Assembly (NCBI RefSeq): GCF_028771845.1
Contig: NZ_CP118270.1
Span: 5,518,001-5,582,000 of the forward strand
Origin: Paenibacillus marchantiae
GTDB taxonomy: Bacteria; Bacillota; Bacilli; Paenibacillales; Paenibacillaceae
Direction: 5' to 3'
Length of the DNA stretch: 64,000 bases
Shown here: in pieces, positions 9,164 to 18,246 of the stretch
Layout of the letters: each line of letters opens with the position of its first letter
Position numbering within the stretch: the stretch's first letter is position 1
Notes under the pieces: model-generated
The model's database searches: none
Seen by the model: the letters and a program-made list of their open reading frames with translations, nothing else
Told to the model about the DNA's origin: nothing
Translations under genes and position numbers: made by a program

Positions 9164-9257
9164 GGATCGTCCCTCCACATTCTTTGAGTGCTACTACTGT
9201 AACAAGCCAATGTTATGCCTATCTTAACAGAGAATCCGGAATGTGTTAATTGGAACA

Positions 9258-9303
9258 AAATTTAAGCCCGTAACTGGAAAATTTTCCGGTCACGGGCCTA
9301 AAA
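9258..9303 (-). terminator. Terminator after cupin gene
   Basis: An almost complete long stem pairs a GGCCCGTGACCGG-type arm with a CCAGTTACGGGCTT-type arm, then an A/T-rich tail with TTTTG on the minus strand. Confidence 0.65.
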
Positions 9304-9333
9304 TCGGTCATTTGATAGGAGAACGAGATAACG

Positions 9334-9918
9334 TTATCCCTTTGAGTTTTTGGATGATTTAGTAGCTTTGATCGCCTGATCGGAAACAGAATCCACACAT
9401 CCAATCGGCGGTCCCAAAATCGCGTCATTTTTGATGGATGCCACCGCCGTCCTGTACGCCTCCTCATCAATACAGTATGCACGATGGGCAACTTCAGGCG
9501 GTGTTGCAGCCAGGAAGTCAGCCCCCAGCACAATGTCCGGTGTAGGTTGGTCAAAAATCGTCAACAAGTGCACATCATCGGTCTCCGCCACAAACCAGTG
9601 AAACCATCCTTGAGGGAATATCGAAACCTGACCTGGCTTCAAGTGATAACTTATCCGCTCCCGCTTGAACGGATCGTAGACAGAGGTGGTAATTTCCCCG
9701 TTGATCAGAACGACCATCTCGGTGACATTTGTATGCCAGTGTGGCTGCACAATAATTCCTTTGCTCATGTGTACATTGAAGAAACCATTTTTGATCGTAG
9801 GCAGCTGCGGTCCAAATAACTGGGTAATATAATTGCGCGAATCACGCTGATAATTCAACACCGCTGTCGAATCGGCCGCCAACTGAACATTCGGGGCTTG
9901 TAGAATCGGATTAGTCAT
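9334..9918 (-). CDS. Cupin-domain protein (oxalate-decarboxylase-like), paralogue 1
   Basis: This 194-residue single cupin has the metal-binding motif HWHTNVTEMVV (about residues 60-70) and a second histidine in FPQGWFHWF (about 104-112). The C-terminal tail ILGPPIGCV is shared with the other cupin in this window (30466-31155, VIVGPPVDCV), so the two are paralogues. The bicupin oxalate decarboxylases have a similar fold, but a single cupin cannot be assigned that reaction with confidence. No signal peptide. Lone gene. Confidence 0.8.
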   Translation of the reverse strand: MTNPILQAPNVQLAADSTAVLNYQRDSRNYITQLFGPQLPTIKNGFFNVHMSKGIIVQPHWHTNVTEMVVLINGEITTSVYDPFKRERISYHLKPGQVSIFPQGWFHWFVAETDDVHLLTIFDQPTPDIVLGADFLAATPPEVAHRAYCIDEEAYRTAVASIKNDAILGPPIGCVDSVSDQAIKATKSSKNSKG

Positions 9919-10076
9919 ACCGCTGTTTCCTCCTTGTAGGCGTACATCTCATTGTTGTACTGTATGCGCTAATTAGCGGAGATAATACCGAGGACACGGT
10001 TCCAATGCAATTTTTATCCGACCGTGTAACTTCATTTGTCAATTAGGTGAAGATCATCCACTCGTAAGTAGAACAC

Positions 10077-10126
10077 AAAAACACCCTTTTCCTGTTAAAA
10101 CAGGTCTGGGGCGTTAAGTGTTTTAT
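10077..10126 (-). terminator. Terminator after aldo/keto reductase gene
   Basis: AAAACAC and GTGTTTTT arms enclose a smaller CCTGTT/AACAGG hairpin on the minus strand, just after the reductase stop codon. Confidence 0.6.
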
Positions 10127-10144
10127 CTATAGGCTTGGCTTATA

Positions 10145-11101
10145 TTAAGCAAGGCCAGGGTATCTTCCCCCTGCGGCAAATCCTTTGGGAGATATCCGTT
10201 CAATCTCAGCCCATTCATCATTGGTGAAAGAAACGTGCAAGGCACCAAGATTCTCATGAACTCTCTCCAAACTGCGAGTACCAGGAATCGGAACGATATG
10301 TTCTCCCTTTTCGAGTAACCAGGCGAGTGCAAGCTGAGAAGCAGTGCATTCTTTTTGCATAGCCAGTTCTTGGATCAGGCGCACCACCTCCAGATTTTTC
10401 TCGAAATTCTCACCCTGGAAACGTGGATAATGACGACGATAATCGTCCTCTGGCAGATCGTCTATCGATCGGATCTGACCAGTTAAGAAGCCGCGCCCTA
10501 ATGGACTATAGGGTACGAGCCCAATGTTCAACTCGCCGAGCAATGGCAATATCTCATCTTCGAGCTCACGACTCCACAATGAATACTCCGTTTGGAGTGC
10601 TGTGATGGGGTGAACGACATTCGCACGACGAATAGTCACTGCAGACGCTTCAGACAGACCTATATAATGGATCTTTCCCTGCTGTACCAGATCGGCAAGT
10701 GTTCCCACCGTTTCCTCAATGGGAGTATTGGGATCAGGGCGATGTTGATAATAGAGATCTATATAATCCATGCCCAGGTTGTACAGACTGGCATCTACTG
10801 ATTTTTTGATATACGCCGGATCTCCCTTGGGCCCCTGGGTATGTGTTATACCGAACTTGGTCGCTACAATAGCATCGGCTCTTCGCCCTTTGAGCGCGCG
10901 CCCAAGCAATTTTTCGTTGCCTCCAAATCGCTGCTTTTCATATTCACCGTACAGATCAGCTGTATCGAACATCGTTACTCCCGCATCCAGTGCACCCTGG
11001 ATTGTATGAACGGATTCTTGGTTGTCTGGCATCATCATCACGCCCAGCCCAAGCCCGGATACCTGCAATTTATCGCTTCCCAACGTTCTTGTCTTAATCA
11101 T
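10145..11101 (-). CDS. Aldo/keto reductase
   Basis: This NADPH-dependent oxidoreductase of about 318 residues has the AKR barrel. The catalytic Asp and Tyr are in FDTADLYG, the lysine in VATKFG, and the histidine in YYQHRPDP. The tail contains IPGTRSLERVHENL, the cofactor-binding region. I set the start at 11101 (MIKTRTLG) because AGAGGG lies six bases upstream; a longer frame starting 17 codons earlier lacks a ribosome site. It follows an XRE/MmyB-type regulator on the same strand, which may control it. The substrate is unknown. Confidence 0.93.
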   Translation of the reverse strand: MIKTRTLGSDKLQVSGLGLGVMMMPDNQESVHTIQGALDAGVTMFDTADLYGEYEKQRFGGNEKLLGRALKGRRADAIVATKFGITHTQGPKGDPAYIKKSVDASLYNLGMDYIDLYYQHRPDPNTPIEETVGTLADLVQQGKIHYIGLSEASAVTIRRANVVHPITALQTEYSLWSRELEDEILPLLGELNIGLVPYSPLGRGFLTGQIRSIDDLPEDDYRRHYPRFQGENFEKNLEVVRLIQELAMQKECTASQLALAWLLEKGEHIVPIPGTRSLERVHENLGALHVSFTNDEWAEIERISPKGFAAGGRYPGLA

Positions 11102-11225
11102 GTGGTTCCCTCTTTTCGTTAATAAATAGAAAGATATTGAACTTGTATTCATTCTATTTCACGAACAAAGACCCAACCACAGTCTGTTTATGCTAGTACT
11201 AGAATTACCACCCTGATCGTTTTTG

Positions 11226-12032
11226 TCACTCCACAACGGGGATGTACACACAACAATGAATACCTGACTGTTCGTTAAGATTGCTCATGGAAAAGATATC
11301 ATAGGCATGGGCAATACCATCCGTCCGATCTGTTGTCTCGAGAAAGATCCGGTTGACTTTTTTCTGTTTAATCTGGTGCAGGCTCCAAATATTTTGAAAA
11401 TCCGTGCTGTCTTCGATCAATTGTTGCACTATCTGGTAAAACTCAGGTTCACCCGGGTACTTGTCATAGTACGTACGAAACACCGCTACCGAATGCCGTG
11501 CAAATTCATCCCAATTATGCATACGTTCCCGGAGCGTTGCATCTAGAAATAACATTCGCATCATGACACGGTCGTTCACGTTCATCGAGGAAAAGTCAAA
11601 AAGCTTCTCATTCGCTGCCTCATTCCATGCAAGTACTTCAGACCTTTCATTCGTAATAAATGAAGGGTATGCAAGTTGACTAATGATACTCTGCCATCCC
11701 GCTTCGAGATGTGAATAGGAGGCAGGGAATTCATGCTCTGCATTGGGGTCCCATAAACGAAATAGGTGTCCCTTCTCTTCCTCACTTAACTGGAGTGCAC
11801 CCGCTATACTTTCCATCACCTCTCGAGACGAGTTAACCTCTCTCCCCTGCTCAAGCCACGTATAATAAGTTGCACTGACACCCGCAAGCACGGCAACTTC
11901 CTCACGTCTTAATCCCGGCGTTCTCCGTTGTCCATACGATCCGGTGATCCCGGCTTGCTCTGGCTGAATTCGGCTCCTCCGAGATTTCAAAAATTCACCA
12001 AGTGTTTTACTTCGGCTAATACCTGTAATCAT
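11226..12032 (-). CDS. XRE/MmyB-type helix-turn-helix regulator
   Basis: This 268-residue regulator has a helix-turn-helix domain (about residues 10-85, with TPGLRREEVAVLAGVS and YYTWLEQGR) followed by an MmyB-type ligand-binding domain (about 105-265). This architecture is common in repressors located next to oxidoreductase genes and responding to small lipophilic ligands. The aldo/keto reductase lies about 125 bases downstream on the same strand. Regulation of that reductase is inferred from position. Confidence 0.88.
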   Translation of the reverse strand: MITGISRSKTLGEFLKSRRSRIQPEQAGITGSYGQRRTPGLRREEVAVLAGVSATYYTWLEQGREVNSSREVMESIAGALQLSEEEKGHLFRLWDPNAEHEFPASYSHLEAGWQSIISQLAYPSFITNERSEVLAWNEAANEKLFDFSSMNVNDRVMMRMLFLDATLRERMHNWDEFARHSVAVFRTYYDKYPGEPEFYQIVQQLIEDSTDFQNIWSLHQIKQKKVNRIFLETTDRTDGIAHAYDIFSMSNLNEQSGIHCCVYIPVVE

Positions 12033-12197
12033 AAATAACCCCCCTTAGATATTCAGATTTCTATGAATTCAAATACGGCTCTATCCAAAATGGATGTGAT
12101 TGAACGCCTTTGATATAATTCTTTTATCATCATTTTGCAAGATCCTTAGTTTACAAAAAGCTTAGCATTGATTTATACAGAACGAAAGGAGCACAAC

Positions 12198-13736
12198 ATG
12201 GTCCCAACGATCGGAGACATTTACTGTGTATACGTCGAAAGTTTACAACAATATGCTGCCTGCCAGGTAACTGATCTGAAAGAAACCGGGAGTAAGGGGT
12301 CCCGCCAGCTTGCCGCAATCCTGCAATTGGACTGGACAGGAGATCAGCCGCCCGATGAAACGGAACTTCTGGATATGAAACCGTTGAGCTGCAATTACTA
12401 TTTTTGGAAAGGCACTTGGAATCACAGCTTCGTGAATGCTGAGGTTCCACCGCATTATGTTCTTGCAGGTAATCGGGCTCCACTCATAACGGAAGAAACC
12501 CGAAGTTATAGCGCAGGATGGCAGATCGGAGAGAGTCTGTATCGGCAACATCAATGGGATGCCATCGATGAATCACGAAGGGAACACTTCAAACAAGCTG
12601 CCGAAGACTATAGTGAAATTCCACTAGGTGATGCAATGGTGAGAAAAAACACCAGTATCCTGCGCAACTTCAGACCAACCTCTGCCGAGGATGTCGTCGC
12701 ACTTGCCCAGTTTCCTTGTCTTACACATATCGAAATGCGTGGATATACGGAAGACATTATTCCTTTTTTGGAGCAGAATCCCTTTATATATGAACTTCAT
12801 ATTCATGAACATGGACAAACCGCGCTGGATTTAAGCAAAACACATCTAACCAAACTTGTGCTGGATATGAACCGTGTGAACAGCTTGACTCTTCATTCCA
12901 GGATCGAGTTTTTAAGCTTTATGGGAGACGTGTCCCCTGACTTGCATGTGAATGCTTATGAAGAAGGTCACCAAATGACGTTGAATGTAGCAGCGACCGT
13001 ACCTCAGATTACAGCGTTATCTCGGCTTGGAGGTTTGTATGTTCGAGAGATTACGGAGCTTGATTTGCAACCTGTTGTACATACTTATCCTGAGCTTTCA
13101 GAATTAAGATTGTGGGGAAAACCCGGCAACGTAAGCAATATACAGTCAATTCAGCAATTGACCTCTTTGCAGACCTTATCCATGAACGATCTTTTTGGAT
13201 TTAAAGGAAAAGATTTCCCAGGCCCCGAGCAGCTTCCCGAACTAAGTACACTCAGGCTGACCAGCCTTCCCTCAGACGCCGCCAAATCCATTAAGGCAAA
13301 CTATAAAAAGGCAGCTCAAACCCGAATCGCTCTGGAGATTGGCAAACCACGCAAACCGGAATGGCTTGCCGAAAATCTCAACAATCCTTTTCGGGATTGG
13401 GACGGGAGGGATCACATCAAAGCAGCGTATGCCAAAAAAGCAGCTCAAACCTACAAACAACACCTCAAAGAAATTCGAAGATTAAGTCAAAATATGAGCG
13501 ATTTGGACCTTATACAGAAACAACTGATGTTATTAGTGGAGAAGTACACCGAGACGTTTAACCAAATGGAGGCCAAAGCCAACTTTATTGAAACAATCGA
13601 ACGTGAAGAAATTTATAACGCCCTTGTTGAATTGTTGGATCAATTGGAATCACAACCGGAAATTGACCTGACAAGTGCTATTAAAGTTAATCGCAAGGAG
13701 CTGGATGAAGTGTTTGAACACAGGAGAGATTTTTAG
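12198..13736 (+). CDS. Leucine-rich protein of unknown function
   Basis: About 512 residues. I set the start at 12198 (MVPTIGDIYCVYVES) because GGAG lies six bases upstream; an ATG-like start ten codons earlier lacks one. The N-terminal 100 residues (IGDIYCVYVESLQQYAACQVT) have the look of a small beta-rich domain seen in some immunity-type proteins. The middle (about 150-360) has irregular leucine-rich units such as LTSLQTLSMNDL. The C-terminal third is charged and helical, probably coiled coil. No signal peptide or membrane segment. The family is not recognised. A strong terminator follows. Confidence 0.75.
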   Translation: MVPTIGDIYCVYVESLQQYAACQVTDLKETGSKGSRQLAAILQLDWTGDQPPDETELLDMKPLSCNYYFWKGTWNHSFVNAEVPPHYVLAGNRAPLITEETRSYSAGWQIGESLYRQHQWDAIDESRREHFKQAAEDYSEIPLGDAMVRKNTSILRNFRPTSAEDVVALAQFPCLTHIEMRGYTEDIIPFLEQNPFIYELHIHEHGQTALDLSKTHLTKLVLDMNRVNSLTLHSRIEFLSFMGDVSPDLHVNAYEEGHQMTLNVAATVPQITALSRLGGLYVREITELDLQPVVHTYPELSELRLWGKPGNVSNIQSIQQLTSLQTLSMNDLFGFKGKDFPGPEQLPELSTLRLTSLPSDAAKSIKANYKKAAQTRIALEIGKPRKPEWLAENLNNPFRDWDGRDHIKAAYAKKAAQTYKQHLKEIRRLSQNMSDLDLIQKQLMLLVEKYTETFNQMEAKANFIETIEREEIYNALVELLDQLESQPEIDLTSAIKVNRKELDEVFEHRRDF

Positions 13737-13796
13737 ATTCAGGATGTGTGAGATAAGAGGTTCTTTCTCTTACTTTTATCCGCAAAACGAGCTTAA

Positions 13797-13838
13797 GATA
13801 AAAGCCTGACTCCATAGGAATCAGGCTTTTATCTTTTT
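13797..13838 (+). terminator. Terminator after leucine-rich gene
   Basis: GATAAAAGCCTGA and TCAGGCTTTTATC form a thirteen-base stem followed by TTTTT on the plus strand. Confidence 0.9.
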
Positions 13839-13858
13839 CGTGTCCATTCAGAACTATT

Positions 13859-14137
13859 TTACGGAGCTTCAACAGTTGTTCCACAATATTCACAATCCGT
13901 GGTTTACTTCCGATATACCTTCGCCTTCGCACCACATCCCGGACAACTCACCGAAACCTTCCTTTGTGGTTCCTCGACCTTTTCTTCAGCGTCTTTTTCA
14001 TCGGATATATTAATCTCTGTATAGTGGATTGTATTGTGACTGGTGTAACTAACGGTATTGCTATTGTAACTTGAATAAGGCAAAGGGTATGCCAATTGCA
14101 TAAATCATAAAAATGATCCAAAAAACTTTCTCAACAT
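13859..14137 (-). pseudogene. Decayed paralogue of the adjacent zinc-ribbon membrane protein
   Basis: A GAAGGA ribosome site precedes an ATG at 14137 that encodes MLRKFFGSFL, matching the MKKFFGIIF start of the intact gene at 14223-14609. The frame then stops; the rest of the protein continues in other frames. The 3' half reads SVSCPGCGAKAKVYRK, then an in-frame TAA at about 13904-13906, then TTDCEYCGTTVEAP and a final TAA at 13859-13861. The intact paralogue has SVNCSGCGAKVKVY...ADCEYCGTT at the same spacing. At least one frameshift plus one nonsense codon therefore separate the two CxxC pairs of the zinc ribbon. A shorter expressed fragment (65 codons from 14101) remains possible. Confidence 0.7.
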
Positions 14138-14222
14138 CAAGATTCCTTCAAAAACAAATCTTTATAACCGGCTTCTATCACATCGGGAATCAACAAAATG
14201 GTCATGGTGTCTATTATGTTAG

Positions 14223-14609
14223 CTAGGAGATCCTCATCGTTGTTCCACAATACTCACAGTCCGCAGACAAATTCGGATATACCTTTACCTTGGCTCCACA
14301 CCCCGAACAATTCACAGATACAGGTTCTTGCGGTTTCTCGTATTCATGATCGTGGTACTCATCTTCATAATACCCTTCATCATCATATTCCTCTTCATTG
14401 TCATAATGGTAGTGATAATGATCAGCCTTGGGATGGAATTTAGGTCGACTACACATTTTAATTCCTGTAACAAGTACGATAACGCCAGGTATAAAAAGAA
14501 TAATCGTACTAATAATAGCCATTTCGGTTCCCTGGGATATTAATAATATAGATAATAAGATGGTCAGAGATGAAAGTATAATGAATATAATTCCAAAAAA
14601 TTTCTTCAC
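14223..14609 (-). CDS. Small membrane protein with acidic/His-rich linker and C-terminal zinc ribbon
   Basis: This 128-residue protein has two N-terminal membrane segments (about residues 4-24 and 30-50), then a linker very rich in His, Tyr, Glu and Asp (about 60-90), then a zinc ribbon with CSGC and CEYC pairs (about 100-122). The GTG start has AGGAGG seven bases upstream. The linker may bind metal, but this is not shown. It is the last gene after the SPFH/zinc-ribbon gene and a membrane protein on the same strand. It resembles the small zinc-ribbon partners of the Bacillus ydjGHI region in general design only. Confidence 0.75.
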   Translation of the reverse strand: MKKFFGIIFIILSSLTILLSILLISQGTEMAIISTIILFIPGVIVLVTGIKMCSRPKFHPKADHYHYHYDNEEEYDDEGYYEDEYHDHEYEKPQEPVSVNCSGCGAKVKVYPNLSADCEYCGTTMRIS

Positions 14610-14628
14610 AGCTTTTCCTCCTATGAAT

Positions 14629-15372
14629 TTATGATTTGCTTGTCACGATCTGTTGATTCCGCTCTTTCAAACGGGACTTTAATCGGGATAGTTGTGAAGC
14701 AAGATGCTCGCTATTCACCAGTTCCCCTGCTTCGTAATGAGCTGAAAGCTCACTATTTATCTTTTCAATATCCATCAAAATCTGGCGGTCATTATATTCA
14801 AGTGAATGTGGAGTGATCGGGTCACTATATTTCACAAGTTCTATTAATGTTTGAACGGTCTTCCTCTCTTCTTCCGCAGTCAGAACGGAATGGCGCTCCA
14901 TCGTGTGAAGCAGCTGCTGCAAAGCGTTTTCAATCAAATGTAGATTGACCAATTTCGTTTGCTCAACGGCTTCATTACGACGTGTACTTTGAATAAAGAT
15001 CAAAATGATGCCACACAGAATGAGGGCGATAGCTAAAGTTACCGTATGTAACAAAACGAACCAGCGTAGACCATGATCTGCTAAACCTGTAAACAGAGAA
15101 TATATCATTACACAAATCAGATACATCACCAACACGATGCCTAACGCTGTGTAACCAGGAACCAATTGTTTAAAGCGATCCATATGTAGCATGACATACC
15201 TTATATAAATCCAAATCGCCGTAATCGCGACATAAGAAGCCACAAGATTCATCCAGAAAGAAAACGATACAATGGCATGATTAAACACTGTAAAAGAAAC
15301 GACTGAGGCTACAAGCATGCTGATCAGATAGATGGCATCCAAAATGAAAAGGTTGCTCCGTTTAATTATCAC
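14629..15372 (-). CDS. Multi-pass membrane protein, translationally coupled to SPFH gene
   Basis: This protein of about 247 residues has four to five membrane segments in the first 135 residues and a cytosolic helical tail (about 140-245). I start it at a GTG (15372-15370) with GGAGGG upstream. That GTG shares its first base with the TAG stop of the SPFH gene (TAGTG), implying translational coupling. A longer frame extending into the SPFH gene looks like an artefact. The family is not recognised. The tight coupling suggests it works with the SPFH/zinc-ribbon protein at the membrane. Confidence 0.78.
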   Translation of the reverse strand: MIIKRSNLFILDAIYLISMLVASVVSFTVFNHAIVSFSFWMNLVASYVAITAIWIYIRYVMLHMDRFKQLVPGYTALGIVLVMYLICVMIYSLFTGLADHGLRWFVLLHTVTLAIALILCGIILIFIQSTRRNEAVEQTKLVNLHLIENALQQLLHTMERHSVLTAEEERKTVQTLIELVKYSDPITPHSLEYNDRQILMDIEKINSELSAHYEAGELVNSEHLASQLSRLKSRLKERNQQIVTSKS

Positions 15373-16676
15373 TATCCCTGCCCTCCATCTTGCAGATTGT
15401 TTCCGCAATCCAGACAGAATTTCTGACCGGGCTTCACTTCGTGTTGGCATTGACTGCATTTCAAGGACAGACTGGAGCCGCAATTGCCGCAAAATTTAGT
15501 TTGACCCGAATTCATATGATTGCACTTAGGGCATGGGCTAGGCATCGGTTCGTGACACTGAACACATTCCAAAGCATTCTCCGCATTATCTGCCCCGCAG
15601 GATGGGCAGGCATAATATTTGTCACCACAATTAGGACAAAATTTGGTCCCTTTTTGCAAGGCATGTCCACAGTTGTTACAACCGGTCATTGCTGATTTTT
15701 CGGCAATTGAATTCCCACACTTGCTGCAAAAAGAACTATGCTCCTGGTTCGGATGACTGCAATGTTTGCATATGCGTACAGCAGGTGTTTCCGTTGTAGC
15801 CATCACTTTGGACATCTGGGACATCTCGCTGCTGAATGATCCTCCCAGTCCAACACCCATCCCCATACCAAGCCCTGCACCCATTATATCCGATTGCATG
15901 CTTCCTTCATTTTTGGCTGCACCTTCAAGCGTATCGAATGAACGCTCCTGTTGATAGGTGTACCCGATAATATCCATTTCGGCTTTGCGTGCCAACGCTT
16001 CTCTCAAACGAATGACCGAAGGGTCCTCTTCAGGCAGATTGACATTGTGGATATACAGGTTGATTAACTCAATACCAAATTCTTCGAAAGCAGATGCAAT
16101 CGTATCAGCAAAATGTCGTGATATTTCTGCGATATAAGCATTGATTTCCAGTACACTTACTTTTCTATGTATTAGATAGGAAGACAGCATGGAGTTAATG
16201 TTCATAATAATTAGCCCGCGAAAGTAATTGACCATATTAGCCTGGTTAAATTCAGGCAGTGTTCCCACAAGTTTGACCAGAAATTTGCGAGAGTCTGCTA
16301 TTTTTATTCCCATCTGTCCAAATGCTCTCACGGGAACGATAATATTATATTTTGGGTCCTGTATCTGAATTGGATTTGCTGTTCCCCATTTCACGTCTAG
16401 TGCGCTTACTTGGTTGACGTACCACACTTCTGCTGCAAAAGGTGATTTACCTCCGAACGGAAGGTTAACGAGCCGGTTTAAGATCGGGATATTCGCTGTA
16501 CTTAGCGTATGTCTTCCTGGCCCGAACATATCAAGCGCCCTTCCATCCTTAAAGAGGATCGCCTGTTGGGATTGATTCACAATCAACTGGGTCCATGTTC
16601 CCAATTCATTCTCAGGATGTTTCCAAGCAAATACATCTGGTGAACCGTCATACTTGATTACATCAATAATGGCCAT
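15372..16676 (-). CDS. SPFH-domain protein with five C-terminal zinc ribbons (YdjI-like)
   Basis: This 434-residue protein has an SPFH/virion-core-type domain (about residues 20-260), then a glycine-rich hinge (GLGMGMGVGLGG, about 270-285), then five CxxC-type ribbon repeats to the C-terminus (CKHC...CSKC, CNNC...CPNC, CPSC...CVQC, CPKC...CGNC, CSQC...CLDC). B. subtilis YdjI has a related SPFH plus ribbon design and works with membrane stress proteins. A scaffold at the cytoplasmic membrane is the likely role. The start has GAGGA upstream. It is first of a three-gene run with the coupled membrane protein and the small zinc-ribbon protein. Confidence 0.85.
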   Translation of the reverse strand: MAIIDVIKYDGSPDVFAWKHPENELGTWTQLIVNQSQQAILFKDGRALDMFGPGRHTLSTANIPILNRLVNLPFGGKSPFAAEVWYVNQVSALDVKWGTANPIQIQDPKYNIIVPVRAFGQMGIKIADSRKFLVKLVGTLPEFNQANMVNYFRGLIIMNINSMLSSYLIHRKVSVLEINAYIAEISRHFADTIASAFEEFGIELINLYIHNVNLPEEDPSVIRLREALARKAEMDIIGYTYQQERSFDTLEGAAKNEGSMQSDIMGAGLGMGMGVGLGGSFSSEMSQMSKVMATTETPAVRICKHCSHPNQEHSSFCSKCGNSIAEKSAMTGCNNCGHALQKGTKFCPNCGDKYYACPSCGADNAENALECVQCHEPMPSPCPKCNHMNSGQTKFCGNCGSSLSLKCSQCQHEVKPGQKFCLDCGNNLQDGGQG

Positions 16677-16974
16677 TTCTCTTCCTCACTCCAGTAGTAG
16701 AATACTATAATTTCATTGAAACAATTGTACTAACAATCGATTTCTAACAATCTAAAGTTAAACCATTTTAAATCTAATTTATCTGCTAATCTTTCAACAA
16801 AAATGTTTTTTCATGTTTAGGCATTGCTATTTTACCATTTATAACCTCCTTTCGCACTAGTATAGTTCATATTTCATGAGATATTTTTCCTATAGATGAA
16901 TGGTATAGACACTAAAAAACCTCCTGTATATCGACAATATACAAGAGGTTCTTGTGATAGTGGAGTCCCTCTGG
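16677..16974. other. Intergenic region upstream of the SPFH gene
   Basis: This 298-base A/T-rich stretch carries the SPFH promoter region and the ankyrin gene terminator. On the minus strand a strong AAAGGAGGT (16852-16844) precedes a four-codon frame ATG GTA AAA TAG (16838-16827), with no long gene attached. No other gene is seen. Confidence 0.5.
16914..16952 (-). terminator. Terminator-like hairpin in the ankyrin-SPFH intergenic region
   Basis: AACCTCTTGTATA and TATACAGGAGGTT arms are followed by TTTT on the minus strand, about 160 bases after the short frame at 16838. It would end any minus-strand transcript from the SPFH side before the ankyrin coding strand's 3' region, and as an A/T-flanked hairpin it may work in both directions. 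Confidence 0.6.
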
Positions 16975-18129
16975 TTAATTCAGGAGATTATCCATATATG
17001 ATGCGGGATCGGCCATGAACGCTTCGAACGTCGAAATCGTTCCAATCACCTGATGTTCAATATCTGCGTAGCCAATCATTTTTTTGCTTGGATTCCAGAC
17101 GATCAGGATATGGGAGTACTGATCCACGTCAGAGGATATACGCAGCAGTTTCTGTCTGCCCATCTTCATTTCAACCGTATCGACCAGATGGAAGAATTCG
17201 ATGTATCCCACGCCGGACGATTTGTTCGGCAAGTCGATTCTTCGCGGACCTTCCGTTAGAAAACGGATTAATGCATCCGGCAGCTTGTACGATTTGAGCA
17301 CATGCAATTTATTGCTCAGATTGTGAAAGTCTTGCGGCTCATGAGCTTTCAAATACTCTGCCATTTCCGCATTCTTCTGACTGATCGCAATCGTGTATGC
17401 TCGTTCCCCGTCCTTCTCCTGAATGGTCACATCCGCCCCCTGTTCCACCAGAAATTGAACCATCTTCATATTGTTGTTGCGAGCCGCTACCGTAAGTGGT
17501 GTAGCCTTGTATGGATACACCATATCGGACTCGTTGTAATTGATGTCCACGCCCTCGTCTAGCAAATACTGAACCATCTTCATATCGTGATTTGAAACGG
17601 CTTTTCTTAATGTTTTTCCACCATATTTTCGAATATCCAGTCCGAGGCCCTTCAGCACTGTGATGTTCTTTTTGTTACTGTAATAGGCTTCATCATACGC
17701 ATTCGACTTCACCTTGCTCAAACCGTTCAATTTGGCACCCTTCTGATGCAAATATCGGATGATCTCTTCCCCGCCATATCTGACCGCCTTGAGGATTGCT
17801 GGATTATCCTTCACATTTAGGTTTACTCCGTTATCTACCAAAAGCTTGACCACTGCCTGTTGATTGGTAATTAGAGCAATATCCAATGGCGTCAACGCTA
17901 TGTATTTACTCAGCGTAATCTCTCTTTCGAGATCCATGCCCTGTTTAATAAATTCTTCTACAGCAATAACATCTCCCTTGTAAATCGCTATGGCGTGATC
18001 AGGCAACGTTTCAAACGTACCTTGATTTCCGATTTTGAACAAAAGATGTAACCTCCTTCTGGTTAAATATCTCATGATTACTAGTCCTGTGATGCTCATT
18101 ATAATTAGTATACCTGCTATCCTTTTCAT
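16975..18129 (-). CDS. Membrane-anchored ankyrin-repeat protein
   Basis: This 384-residue protein has one N-terminal membrane segment (about residues 4-22) followed by five to six ankyrin repeats (about 45-270). Examples are TPLDIALITNQQAVVKLLVDNGVNLN and ATPLTVAARNNNMKMVQFL. The C-terminal 110 residues are non-repeat and end in a small alpha/beta domain related to SMI1-like or nuclease-associated tails only by general look. A role in protein binding at the membrane is likely; the partner is unknown. AGAGG precedes the start. It appears to be a single gene. Confidence 0.8.
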   Translation of the reverse strand: MKRIAGILIIMSITGLVIMRYLTRRRLHLLFKIGNQGTFETLPDHAIAIYKGDVIAVEEFIKQGMDLEREITLSKYIALTPLDIALITNQQAVVKLLVDNGVNLNVKDNPAILKAVRYGGEEIIRYLHQKGAKLNGLSKVKSNAYDEAYYSNKKNITVLKGLGLDIRKYGGKTLRKAVSNHDMKMVQYLLDEGVDINYNESDMVYPYKATPLTVAARNNNMKMVQFLVEQGADVTIQEKDGERAYTIAISQKNAEMAEYLKAHEPQDFHNLSNKLHVLKSYKLPDALIRFLTEGPRRIDLPNKSSGVGYIEFFHLVDTVEMKMGRQKLLRISSDVDQYSHILIVWNPSKKMIGYADIEHQVIGTISTFEAFMADPASYMDNLLN

Positions 18130-18186
18130 TTGTACAAACCTCTACCAAAATCATGATTCCAGTCCAAAGCCTTTCAAACAAACCAA

Positions 18187-18209
18187 CCCCGAAACATAAA
18201 GTTCCGGGG
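18187..18209 (-). terminator. Weak terminator after ankyrin gene direction / MFS gene
   Basis: CCCCGGAAC and GTTTCGGGG form a short stem in the gap between the MFS gene end (18247) and the ankyrin gene start. The T-rich tail TTGGTTTG on the minus strand is imperfect. Confidence 0.5.
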
Positions 18210-18246
18210 CCAATATCATCCTTTAAACTACATCACACCAACTCAA

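Noticed and set aside
15373..15492. N-terminal extension of the membrane protein after the SPFH gene
   Set aside because: It overlaps the cysteine-rich end of the SPFH gene in another frame; the GTG at 15372 has a ribosome site.
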